A DNA stretch of 7,485 nucleotides. Origin: Burkholderiaceae bacterium (GTDB taxonomy: Bacteria > Pseudomonadota > Gammaproteobacteria > Burkholderiales > Burkholderiaceae_E). Below are positions 1-6,121 of the stretch, piece by piece (positions within the stretch are counted from its first letter, which is position 1; each line of letters begins with the position of its first letter). Under the pieces are notes generated by a model. It saw nothing but the letters and a program-made list of their open reading frames with translations. It was not told where the DNA came from and ran no database searches. The stretch covers positions 1 to 7,485 of the forward strand of contig JAHYJF010000177.1 of assembly GCA_019428955.1 (NCBI GenBank), read 5' to 3'. A program made the translations under genes and the position numbers.

Positions 1-1
1 T

Positions 2-127
2 CCAGCGCCGGCGCAAATCCCCGCAAACGCCTTCCACAACCTCATCAACTCCGATCCCAAGTCAAGAAAAACCTCGCTTCGAACCAAAAACAGCGTCGTC
101 AGCGACGTGATGAAATATGCGGGCTAG
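2..127 (+). CDS. Possible C-terminal end of an unidentified gene (partial)
   Basis: This frame is open from the left edge of the window to a TAG stop at 125-127 and gives about 41 residues ending in VVSDVMKYAG. Roughly three quarters of its codons end in G or C, like the confident genes here, and the peptide has a plausible soluble composition (NAFHNLINSDPKSRKTSLRT). I do not recognise the family and assign no function. If real, the gene converges on apaG, whose stop lies 41 bp away on the other strand. The alternative is that the open frame is a chance product of high GC over a short stretch; the upstream sequence would decide. This is inference from codon pattern only. Confidence 0.35.
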   Translation, partial: PAPAQIPANAFHNLINSDPKSRKTSLRTKNSVVSDVMKYAG

Positions 128-137
128 TGATCTGGAC

Positions 138-189
138 CATGCCGCGGCAAGAAATAGCGCCTGGCGCTCAGTGCAGCGCCTGCGGCATG
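138..189 (-). terminator. Inverted repeats at the apaG 3' end, weak terminator candidate
   Basis: Two nested dyads lie at the end of apaG. The outer one pairs CATGCCGC (138-145) with GCGGCATG (182-189). The inner one is AGCGCC-t-GGCGCT (156-168) and touches the apaG stop codon. Read on the minus strand, the inner hairpin is followed by ATTTCTT, a short, imperfect T-run. This could be a weak intrinsic terminator for apaG or a structure shared with the convergent gene on the left. Part of the outer arm lies inside apaG codons, so some of the symmetry may be incidental. Confidence 0.3.
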
Positions 190-548
190 CACAGCGCGAA
201 TTGGGGGATTTCGACGTCGAAGCGGTGGCCGTCTTCGGCGACGAAGAAGTAGCTGCCCCGCATGGTTCCCACCGGCCCATGAATGCGGCTCCCCGAGGTG
301 TACTCGAAGGTTTCGCCAGGTTGCAGCAGCGGCTGATGCCCCACCACCCCGAGGCCGTTGACCTCGATCACCTGCTGTTGCTGATCCTCGATGATCCAGT
401 GACGGCTGATCAGCTGGCTCGGTACCGAGCCGCGGTTGGTGATGCGCACCGTATACGCGAAGGCGTATTCGTTGCGCGCGGTGTCGGACTGCTCAGGGAC
501 ATACTGGGCGGCAATCTGGACATCAATCTGGTAGCTTGCTTGATTCAT
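168..548 (-). CDS. apaG: ApaG domain protein
   Basis: This 126-residue protein matches the ApaG family in length (about 125 residues) and sequence. The single domain has an immunoglobulin/fibronectin-like beta fold. Hallmarks are the YTVRITNRG segment (residues 32-40), SRHWIIED (48-55), the glycine-rich GLGVVG (65-70) leading into QPLLQPGETFEYTSG, and GTMRGSYFFVAEDG (94-107), ending in FDVEIPQFAL. ApaG was named from a locus linked to cobalt/magnesium phenotypes in Salmonella and E. coli, and the same fold appears in F-box and PDIP38 proteins. Its biochemical role is not settled. The start is supported by a good Shine-Dalgarno sequence (GGAGAA, complement of 552-557) just upstream. No signal peptide or membrane segment is seen, so it is cytoplasmic. 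It is transcribed divergently from rpe and may share a regulatory region with it. Confidence 0.95.
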   Translation of the reverse strand: MNQASYQIDVQIAAQYVPEQSDTARNEYAFAYTVRITNRGSVPSQLISRHWIIEDQQQQVIEVNGLGVVGHQPLLQPGETFEYTSGSRIHGPVGTMRGSYFFVAEDGHRFDVEIPQFALCMPQALH

Positions 549-590
549 GGATTCTCCGCTCGCCGGGCGCCTCGTGCAATGCTCTGAAGA

Positions 591-608
591 TACAATGGAC
601 GTTCCATT
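591..608. promoter_or_regulatory. Candidate -10 element and overlapping 15-bp inverted repeat between apaG and rpe
   Basis: The 81-bp divergent gap contains TACAAT (591-596), which resembles a sigma-70 -10 hexamer pointing towards rpe. It overlaps the perfect dyad AATGGA-CGT-TCCATT (594-608). A dyad on a -10 box is the usual geometry of a repressor operator. No good -35 hexamer sits at the expected distance (568-573 is GC-rich), so the promoter call is weak. The dyad itself is directly visible; its function is inference. Confidence 0.3.
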
Positions 609-629
609 CTAAGCGGCAAGTCCACACCC

Positions 630-1322
630 ATGACGCGCACTACCCGGATCGCTCCCAGCATACTTTCGGCTGATTTTTCGCGCCTCGGCGACGAAGTACG
701 CGCCCTGGAGGCCGCTGGCGCCGACCTCATCCACTTCGACGTAATGGACAATCATTACGTTCCCAACCTTACGGTCGGACCGATGGTGTGCGCGGCGGTG
801 CGCCCCCACGTCAGCATTCCGATCGACGTCCACCTGATGGTGGCGCCGGTCGACCGGATCATCCCGGAATTCGCCAACGCGGGCGCGAACCTGATCACCT
901 TCCACCCCGAGGCCTCGGCCCATGTCGATCGCACGCTGCAGCTGATTCGCGACTGCGGCTGCAAGGCCGGGCTGGCGTTCAACCCGGCCACGCCGCTGCA
1001 TCTGCTCGACCACGTGATGGACCGGCTCGACATGGTGCTGCTGATGTCGGTCAACCCCGGCTTCGGCGGCCAGGGCTTCATCGCCTCGGCGATCGCCAAG
1101 TTGCACGGGGTCAGGGCGCGCATCGATGCCCATGCGGCAGCGGGCGGCCAGCCGATCTGGCTCGAGGTCGACGGCGGGGTCAAGGTCGACAACATTGCCG
1201 AGATTGGGGCCGCTGGCGCCGACACTTTCGTGGCCGGTTCGGCGATCTTTGGCGCCCCTGACCCCGATGGCGGCTACCGGAACGTCTTCGGCAAGCTGCG
1301 CAAGGCCGTGGGCGGGAGCTGA
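630..1322 (+). CDS. rpe: Ribulose-phosphate 3-epimerase
   Basis: This enzyme interconverts D-ribulose 5-phosphate and D-xylulose 5-phosphate in the pentose phosphate pathway (and the Calvin cycle where present). The 230 residues are full length for this TIM-barrel family. Visible motifs are IAPSILSADF (7-16), the metal- and substrate-binding HFDVMDNHYVPNLTVGP (35-51, with H35 and D37), DVHLMV (66-71, H68), the phosphate-loop region MSVNPGFGGQGF (139-150), EVDGGV (179-184, D181) and the second phosphate-binding loop VAGSAIFG (201-208). D37 and D181 are the expected catalytic acid/base pair, and all metal ligands are present. It is cytoplasmic. The ATG is placed just before the conserved IAPSILSADF, as in relatives, although no strong Shine-Dalgarno sequence precedes it. 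trpE follows after 50 bp in the same direction, so co-transcription is likely. In many betaproteobacteria a phosphoglycolate phosphatase gene (gph) lies between the two; none is present here. Confidence 0.97.
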   Translation: MTRTTRIAPSILSADFSRLGDEVRALEAAGADLIHFDVMDNHYVPNLTVGPMVCAAVRPHVSIPIDVHLMVAPVDRIIPEFANAGANLITFHPEASAHVDRTLQLIRDCGCKAGLAFNPATPLHLLDHVMDRLDMVLLMSVNPGFGGQGFIASAIAKLHGVRARIDAHAAAGGQPIWLEVDGGVKVDNIAEIGAAGADTFVAGSAIFGAPDPDGGYRNVFGKLRKAVGGS

Positions 1323-1372
1323 GGTGCGCGCGGGCCTGGCACCGTCGGCATTTCGATGCACGAGAGGTAACG

Positions 1373-2881
1373 ATGACCGAAATTGAATTCCGAGCGCTGG
1401 CCGCGCAGGGCTTTAACCGGATCCCGATCCTGGTCGAGTGCCTGGCGGATCTCGAGACCCCGCTGTCGATCTATCTCAAGCTCACCGATCGTGGCGCCCG
1501 CGCCAATACCTTTCTGCTCGAGTCGGTCGTGGGCGGTGAGCGCTTTGGCCGCTATTCCTTCATCGGGCTGCCGGCCCGAATGCTGGTCCGCGCCACCGGT
1601 GATCGGATTGAAGTGGTGCGCGACGGCAAGGTCATCGAAACGTCGCAGGGCGATCCGATCGAATTCGTGCGCCAGTTCCGCAAGCGGTTTCGCGCTGCCC
1701 TGCGTCCCGGACTGCCGCGCTTCTGCGGCGGCCTGGCGGGATATTTCGGCTATGACGTGGTGCGTTTCATCGAGCCGCGGCTTGGCCCCAGCGACAAGCC
1801 CGACCCGATCGGCACCCCCGACGTGTTGCTGCTGGTGATCGACGAGCTGGCGATCGTCGACAATTTGCGCGGCAAGCTCTACCTGATGGTCTATGCCGAT
1901 CCTGGACAGCCGGAAGCGTTGATCGCCGCCCGCCGCCGCTTGCGCGACCTGCAACAGCGCCTGACCCGCGCGGCGGTCGAGCCGCTCGAGGCCGAAGTCG
2001 AAACCGGCTCGGCGATTGTCCGCGACTTTGCCAAGGACGACTACCTGGCAGCGGTGGCGCGCGCCAAGGAATACATCCTTGCGGGCGACGTGATGCAGGT
2101 GCAGATCGGGCAGTGCCTGCGCAAGCCCTTCGCGTACTCGCCGCTGGCGCTCTATCGCGCGCTGCGTTCGATCAACCCTTCGCCGTACATGTATTACTAC
2201 GACTTCGGCGACTTCCATGTGGTCGGGGCCTCGCCCGAGATCCTGGTGCGCGAGGAGCAGGTCGAGAGCGACACCGGGGCCGAAACTACCAGGGTGACGC
2301 TCAGGCCGATCGCCGGTACCCGGCGACGCGGCCTGACCGAGCGCGAGGATGCGGCACTGGCCGCCGATCTGCTCGCCGACCCCAAGGAGTGCGCCGAGCA
2401 CCTGATGCTGATCGACCTCGCCCGCAACGACATCGGCCGCATCGCCACGACCGGCAGCGTGCGGGTAACCGACCGGATGATCATCGAGAAGTACTCCCAC
2501 GTGCAGCACATTGTCTCGAGCGTCGATGGCACCCTCAAGCCGGGTCTCGACGCCATCGACGTCTTGCGCGCCAGCTTCCCGGCAGGGACGCTGACCGGCG
2601 CGCCCAAGGTGCGGGCGATGGAAATCATCGACGAGCTCGAGCCCACCAAGCGCGGCATCTACGGCGGCGCTTGCGGCTACCTGAGCTATTCGGGCGAGAT
2701 GGACGTGGCGATCGCAATCCGCACCGGAATCGTCAAGGACGGCACGCTCCACGTCCAGGCCGCGGCCGGAATTGTCCACGACTCGGTGCCGGAAAGCGAG
2801 TGGCAGGAGACCGAGGTCAAGGCGCGCGCGGTGCTGCGGGCCGCCGAAGTCGTCGAAGAGGGGTTCACACGCGAGTATTGA
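1373..2881 (+). CDS. trpE: Anthranilate synthase component I
   Basis: This is the large subunit of anthranilate synthase. It converts chorismate to anthranilate using ammonia from TrpG, the first committed step of tryptophan synthesis. The 502 residues are full length. The N-terminal domain carries LLES (48-51), the feedback tryptophan site, and GGLAGYFGYD (119-128). The chorismate-binding domain shows NPSPYMYYYDFGD (268-280), GASPEILVR (285-293), RPIAGTRRRG (311-320), LMLIDLARNDIGR (344-356), SHVQHIVSSVDG (375-386), FPAGTLTGAPKVRAMEII (402-419) and GIYGGACGYLSYSGEMD (428-444). With both LLES and NPSPYM present, normal inhibition by tryptophan is expected. The NPSPYM-YYDFGD sequence and the nearby trpG favour TrpE over the paralogue PabB. 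The start follows AGAGGT (1363-1368) at good spacing. No leader peptide or attenuator fits in the 50 bp after rpe. The partner gene trpG lies about 4.3 kb downstream instead of immediately next to it. Confidence 0.97.
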   Translation: MTEIEFRALAAQGFNRIPILVECLADLETPLSIYLKLTDRGARANTFLLESVVGGERFGRYSFIGLPARMLVRATGDRIEVVRDGKVIETSQGDPIEFVRQFRKRFRAALRPGLPRFCGGLAGYFGYDVVRFIEPRLGPSDKPDPIGTPDVLLLVIDELAIVDNLRGKLYLMVYADPGQPEALIAARRRLRDLQQRLTRAAVEPLEAEVETGSAIVRDFAKDDYLAAVARAKEYILAGDVMQVQIGQCLRKPFAYSPLALYRALRSINPSPYMYYYDFGDFHVVGASPEILVREEQVESDTGAETTRVTLRPIAGTRRRGLTEREDAALAADLLADPKECAEHLMLIDLARNDIGRIATTGSVRVTDRMIIEKYSHVQHIVSSVDGTLKPGLDAIDVLRASFPAGTLTGAPKVRAMEIIDELEPTKRGIYGGACGYLSYSGEMDVAIAIRTGIVKDGTLHVQAAAGIVHDSVPESEWQETEVKARAVLRAAEVVEEGFTREY

Positions 2882-2898
2882 CCCAACTGGGCTGAGTC

Positions 2899-2912
2899 GT
2901 GAACAAGTTCAC
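2899..2912. repeat. 14-bp inverted repeat after trpE
   Basis: GTGAAC-AA-GTTCAC is a perfect dyad with 6-bp arms beginning 18 bp after the trpE stop. The loop would be only 2 nt and no T-run follows, so it is not an intrinsic terminator. It could be an operator for the downstream polysaccharide genes, or chance. Confidence 0.35.
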
Positions 2913-2933
2913 CGTGTCAGCGAGTCCAAGATG

Positions 2934-2974
2934 CTAATTTGGCGCCGCATAGCCCCTAATTGCCGCCGAATAGC
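2934..2974. repeat. Imperfect tandem repeat, 22-bp period, upstream of bcsA
   Basis: Two copies, 2934-2953 and 2956-2974, both begin CTAATT and end ATAGC. They match at 17 of 19 aligned positions with one single-base gap. The 22-bp period is about two helical turns, so a protein could bind both copies on the same DNA face. They lie about 100 bp before the bcsA start, a suitable place for an activator or repressor. The repeat is seen directly; its role is inferred. Confidence 0.4.
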
Positions 2975-3038
2975 TCCTCCGGCCACTCAGCCGGCACCAA
3001 AAAGACAATAATCGCGCCGTTTCCAGGGGTGACGGGTA

Positions 3039-3054
3039 GCCGCATGCGTGCGGC
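3039..3054 (+). promoter_or_regulatory. Small hairpin in the bcsA leader
   Basis: GCCGCA-tgcg-TGCGGC forms a 6-bp stem with a 4-nt loop that ends 18 bp before the bcsA ATG. No convincing Shine-Dalgarno sequence lies between the hairpin and the start (AAACTCAAATAGAACCG). The structure could influence translation initiation, but chance in GC-rich DNA is equally possible. Confidence 0.25.
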
Positions 3055-3072
3055 AAAACTCAAATAGAACCG

Positions 3073-5328
3073 ATGACCAATTCTCCCGACAGGAAGGTTG
3101 CCTACGAGCCGCTGAGCATCCCGCGCCGGATCCTGGTCTGGGTGTTTATCGTGGTCGCCTTCTGGTATCTGATTTGGCGCCTGGGTACCTTCAATCCCGA
3201 CGCCCGCGCTTTCTCGATCGTGATCTACTGCGCCGAGGTCTTCGGCTTCGCCACCGCGCTGCTGCACTTCTTCATGGTCTGGCGGATGACCAGGCGCGTG
3301 GCGCCGCCGGCGCCTCCCGGCCTGACGGTCGACGTCCTGATCCCGACCTACAACGAGAGTCTTGAGCTGGTGCGGCGCACGGTCAGCGCCGCGGTGCGCA
3401 TGGACTATCCGCATCGCACCTGGCTGCTGGACGACGGCAATCGCCCCGAGATGATGACGCTGGCCAAGGAACTCGGCGCCGAATACCTGGCGCGCAGCGA
3501 CAACAGCCACGCCAAGGCGGGAAACCTGAACAACGCCCTGCAGCATGCGAGCGGCCAATTCGTCGCGATCCTTGACGCCGATCACGCGCCCAGCCGGCAC
3601 ATGCTCACCCATACGCTGGGCTACTTCAACGACGACAAGGTGGCGTTCGTCCAGACGCCCCAGGACTTTTTCAACCTCGACTCCTTCCAGCACCGCAAGC
3701 GTGACGGCCGGGCGCAGGTCTGGACCGAGCAGTCGCTGTTCTTCCGCGTCATCCAGCGCGGCAAGGACTACTGGAACGCCGCATTCTTCTGCGGCAGTTG
3801 TGCCGTCATGAGGCGCTCGGCCCTCGATGCCATCGGCGGGATCGCCACCGGCACAATCACCGAGGATCTGCACACTTCGCTGCGTATCCACGCCAATGGC
3901 TACAGTTCGGTCTATCATGCCGAGCCGCTGGCTTTCGGTTTGGCGCCCGAGACCATGAAGCCGTTCCTGAGCCAGAGGGTGCGTTGGGGGCAGGGCGCGA
4001 TGCACGTCTGGCGCAAGGAAGGAATCCTGTTCAAGCGCGGCCTGACCATGGCCCAGCGGCTGAACTACTTCGCCTCGGTGCTGACCTACTTCGATGGCTG
4101 GCAGAAAGGGGTCTTCTACATCGCGCCGGTGATCGTTCTGACCACCGGAACCCTGCCCATACTGGTCGAAACCAGGGATTTCCTGATCCATTTCCTGCCC
4201 TACTACCTGCTGACCTTCTGGGTCTTCGAGGAGGTCGGGCGCGGATACGGCCGCAGCCTGATGATCGAGCAGTACAACATGGCGCGGTTTGCGGCTTTCG
4301 CCTGGGCCACGCTGGGGCTGCTGTTCGGGTCACGCAAGTTCAAGGTGACGGTCAAGGGCAGCCTCGGTGAGCGCTGGCAGCGCTATGCCAGCCCGCAGCT
4401 GATGGTGTTGTCTTTCAACGTCGTCGCGATCCCGGTGGGGATTCTGCTCTACCTGAACCACGGCGCCCTGCCTTTCGAGGGAATGGTCGCGAACATCGTG
4501 TGGGCTGGCATCAACGCAACCCTAGCGCTGGCGGTCGTGCTCTTCGCGCGCACCAACTCGGCCCGCAAGAGGCTCACTTACCGCTTCCAGATTCCGCTGC
4601 CGGCGCGCTTCCTGGGACCTGACGGGAAGTACGTGGTCGGCGTGATCGACGACATCTCGCCGACCGGCTTCCGCTTCTACGGGACCGTCGGAGGTCTCGG
4701 TCCGGTCGGCACCACCATCGCCGGCAAGATCTTCCTGCCGGACGGCCCGCTGCGCATCGTCGGCCAGATTCGCTCGTTGGTGGTGGGCGACTCGGGCGAC
4801 GTAGATCCCAGCAACAAACACTATGTCAAGGCGATCGGGTGCATCTTTCTGGCCCACGGCGATGGCCAGCGGCGCATCGAGGATTTCCTCTACGGTTCCG
4901 ATTTGCAGTGGAAGCTGAACCGTTACTCCGACCAGATCTGGACCCCGCTGACCAATTTCCCGCGCTCTGAGCGCCGTTCGAATGAGCGGCGCGAACCGGT
5001 ACCTGAGGGGCATTGGCTGCCGGCCAGCATCCACGGTGATGGCCAGCCGGGGCCGACCTCCATCCCCGGCCTGCTGCGCTGCAATCCGCAGGGCAAATCG
5101 CTGCGGGTGATTTCGTTTGAGAACCTTGGGAGTACTGCCCGGATTGAGTTGAAGGCGCGTTCGCGCCGCCGCAAGATTCGCCAGAGCGCACAACTGCAAC
5201 TTATCGAAGTCTTAGACCAGATCAGTTCACCGATGTACCTTTATGCGGTAACGGAGGCTCAGGACGTTGCCCCGCCAGACGCTGCCGATACTGTTGGCGG
5301 CAACACCCTGGAGTTCGTTTCGCAATGA
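3073..5328 (+). CDS. bcsA: BcsA-type processive glycosyltransferase (cellulose synthase-like) with PilZ domain
   Basis: This 751-residue inner-membrane family 2 glycosyltransferase is of the cellulose synthase type. Two membrane helices (about 20-38 and 47-70) precede the catalytic domain. That domain has IPTYNE (90-95), DDG (120-122), HAKAGNLN (146-153), DAD (168-170), FFCGS (238-242), TED (263-265, catalytic base) and the QRVRW acceptor motif (301-305). Further helices (about 348-366, 369-387, 404-420, 443-461, 471-492) flank the gating-loop motif FKVTVKG (423-429). A PilZ domain follows with both c-di-GMP signatures, RLTYR (RxxxR, 500-504) and DISPTG (DxSxxG, 527-532). In the family, c-di-GMP binding opens the gating loop for UDP-glucose entry. 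About 140 less conserved residues follow, including an arginine-rich stretch (631-640). All catalytic residues are present. The product is probably a beta-1,4-glucan, but without bcsB in view a different beta-glucan cannot be excluded. The 3' end overlaps the next gene by ATGA. Confidence 0.88.
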   Translation: MTNSPDRKVAYEPLSIPRRILVWVFIVVAFWYLIWRLGTFNPDARAFSIVIYCAEVFGFATALLHFFMVWRMTRRVAPPAPPGLTVDVLIPTYNESLELVRRTVSAAVRMDYPHRTWLLDDGNRPEMMTLAKELGAEYLARSDNSHAKAGNLNNALQHASGQFVAILDADHAPSRHMLTHTLGYFNDDKVAFVQTPQDFFNLDSFQHRKRDGRAQVWTEQSLFFRVIQRGKDYWNAAFFCGSCAVMRRSALDAIGGIATGTITEDLHTSLRIHANGYSSVYHAEPLAFGLAPETMKPFLSQRVRWGQGAMHVWRKEGILFKRGLTMAQRLNYFASVLTYFDGWQKGVFYIAPVIVLTTGTLPILVETRDFLIHFLPYYLLTFWVFEEVGRGYGRSLMIEQYNMARFAAFAWATLGLLFGSRKFKVTVKGSLGERWQRYASPQLMVLSFNVVAIPVGILLYLNHGALPFEGMVANIVWAGINATLALAVVLFARTNSARKRLTYRFQIPLPARFLGPDGKYVVGVIDDISPTGFRFYGTVGGLGPVGTTIAGKIFLPDGPLRIVGQIRSLVVGDSGDVDPSNKHYVKAIGCIFLAHGDGQRRIEDFLYGSDLQWKLNRYSDQIWTPLTNFPRSERRSNERREPVPEGHWLPASIHGDGQPGPTSIPGLLRCNPQGKSLRVISFENLGSTARIELKARSRRRKIRQSAQLQLIEVLDQISSPMYLYAVTEAQDVAPPDAADTVGGNTLEFVSQ

Positions 5329-6011
5329 AACCAGTAGCGATCATCTGTCTGGGGGCCGCGCTCGCTGCCGGCTCGGCCTTCAACCCCGCTGCCGCCGCCG
5401 ATGCTCTGGTGCTCGCCGGCGCCGAGGGCGGGCGCAATGCCGGCTACGCCTACCTCGGTTACCTGGCGCCGTTGCCCGGTTCGGCGCTCGGCCAAGGTTG
5501 GGTCCATCGCGAATGGCTCGACGCACTGCAATACAGCTACGACGCCAGCGAGCAGATCACTGCCCGCAGCCCTGGTCTTTCGGGGGCGATCGGCTACCAG
5601 GGCGGAGACGCCGGCGCGGCGTGGGCCGGCTACCTGGGGTTGCGCTTTGCCAACACCAGGCTCAGTCCCGATGACCCCGGCAACGTCAACCGTGGTTTTT
5701 TCACCCGTGCGCAAGCGCAGTTCGAGTATCGGGTGCCGCGCGCCGTTGCCGGCGCCGAATTCGACGGCCTGGCCCAATGGGAATTCGGCAGTCGGTCCTG
5801 GTTTGCGCGGATGAGACTGAACGGATGGAAGTTCGGTCCGGAGCTGGTCCTGAAAGGCTCGCCTGACTACAGCGCAGTCCAGATTGGCGTCACGACCCGC
5901 ATCTACGACAACCGGGCCGGCGACGCGCTGACCCTCAAGGGTGGCGTTGCGCGCCAGTCTGGCGACTCGATCGGGCCTTATCTCGGGCTGGAATGGGTGC
6001 GCGGTTTCTAG
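5325..6011 (+). CDS. bcsS: Putative outer-membrane beta-barrel protein, BcsS-like
   Basis: This 228-residue protein has a clear Sec signal peptide (MKP then a hydrophobic run to about residue 20; AAAA at 22-25 suggests cleavage near 25). The mature part is rich in Gly, Tyr and Trp with alternating polar/apolar strands, for example AGYLGLRFANTRL (101-113) and WFARMRLNGWKFGPEL (159-174). It ends in GPYLGLEWVRGF, whose terminal Phe is the typical C-terminal signal of outer-membrane barrels. LPGSALGQGW (50-59), ARSPG (80-84) and LSPDDPGN (113-120) resemble my recollection of the BcsS family, a small component found in some cellulose operons; I could not align it. Its ATG overlaps the bcsA stop (ATGA), with GGAG at 5310-5313, which strongly implies translational coupling and a shared pathway. 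A plausible role is outer-membrane passage or anchoring of the glucan. The barrel call is firmer than the family name. Confidence 0.65.
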   Translation: MKPVAIICLGAALAAGSAFNPAAAADALVLAGAEGGRNAGYAYLGYLAPLPGSALGQGWVHREWLDALQYSYDASEQITARSPGLSGAIGYQGGDAGAAWAGYLGLRFANTRLSPDDPGNVNRGFFTRAQAQFEYRVPRAVAGAEFDGLAQWEFGSRSWFARMRLNGWKFGPELVLKGSPDYSAVQIGVTTRIYDNRAGDALTLKGGVARQSGDSIGPYLGLEWVRGF

Positions 6012-6087
6012 GGCGTGGATCGGTCAAAATGTGATATCTGCCCTTGCTGAGGTGATCGCCCGTCGGCATCCTGAGGCATAAGCCGCC

Positions 6088-6113
6088 GTTCGGGTAACAA
6101 GTTCGGGTAACAA
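6088..6113 (+). repeat. Perfect 13-bp tandem duplication before the PEP-CTERM gene
   Basis: GTTCGGGTAACAA occurs twice back to back (6088-6100 and 6101-6113) and ends 8 bp before the ATG at 6122. It occupies the place where a Shine-Dalgarno sequence would be expected, and none is recognisable. It may be a slippage duplication in the leader or a paired protein-binding site. Confidence 0.6.
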
Positions 6114-6121
6114 CTTTGCTC

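Noticed and set aside
1274..2779. Long open frame (about 500 codons) antisense to trpE
   Set aside because: It lies entirely opposite a confident trpE, its product is rich in Arg, Ala, Gly, Asp and His with no recognisable motif, and such antisense frames are common in high-GC DNA.
2899..2912. LexA-like box (GAAC-AA-GTTC)
   Set aside because: The spacing between half sites is 2 bp, which does not fit known LexA sites, and the neighbouring genes are not SOS genes.
2977..3006. Terminator after trpE formed by CCGGC-n-GCCGG
   Set aside because: The stem is only 5 bp and is followed by an A-rich run, not T's, on the plus strand; on the minus strand the T-run precedes the stem.
2882..3072. c-di-GMP riboswitch ahead of bcsA
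   Set aside because: I could not find the conserved GEMM core sequence or its paired helices; only a small hairpin and repeats are present.
2956..4191. Open frame of about 410 codons antisense to the first half of bcsA
   Set aside because: Composition is typical of a GC-rich shadow frame and the plus strand has a motif-complete synthase. No start signal or family resemblance was seen.
6012..6087. Terminator between bcsS and the PEP-CTERM gene
   Set aside because: Only a weak bulged stem (GATCGCC/GGCATC) is seen with no T-run, so read-through from bcsS seems possible.
6105..6121. Possible sigma-54 promoter (GG-N10-GC with TTGCT) before the PEP-CTERM gene
   Set aside because: The spacing matches, but the -24 half is otherwise poor. 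Transcription would start about 12 bp downstream, inside the coding sequence after the ATG that begins the signal peptide.
6116..6121. TTG at 6116 as start of the PEP-CTERM gene
   Set aside because: The ATG two codons later gives a standard signal peptide start, and neither has a better ribosome binding site.
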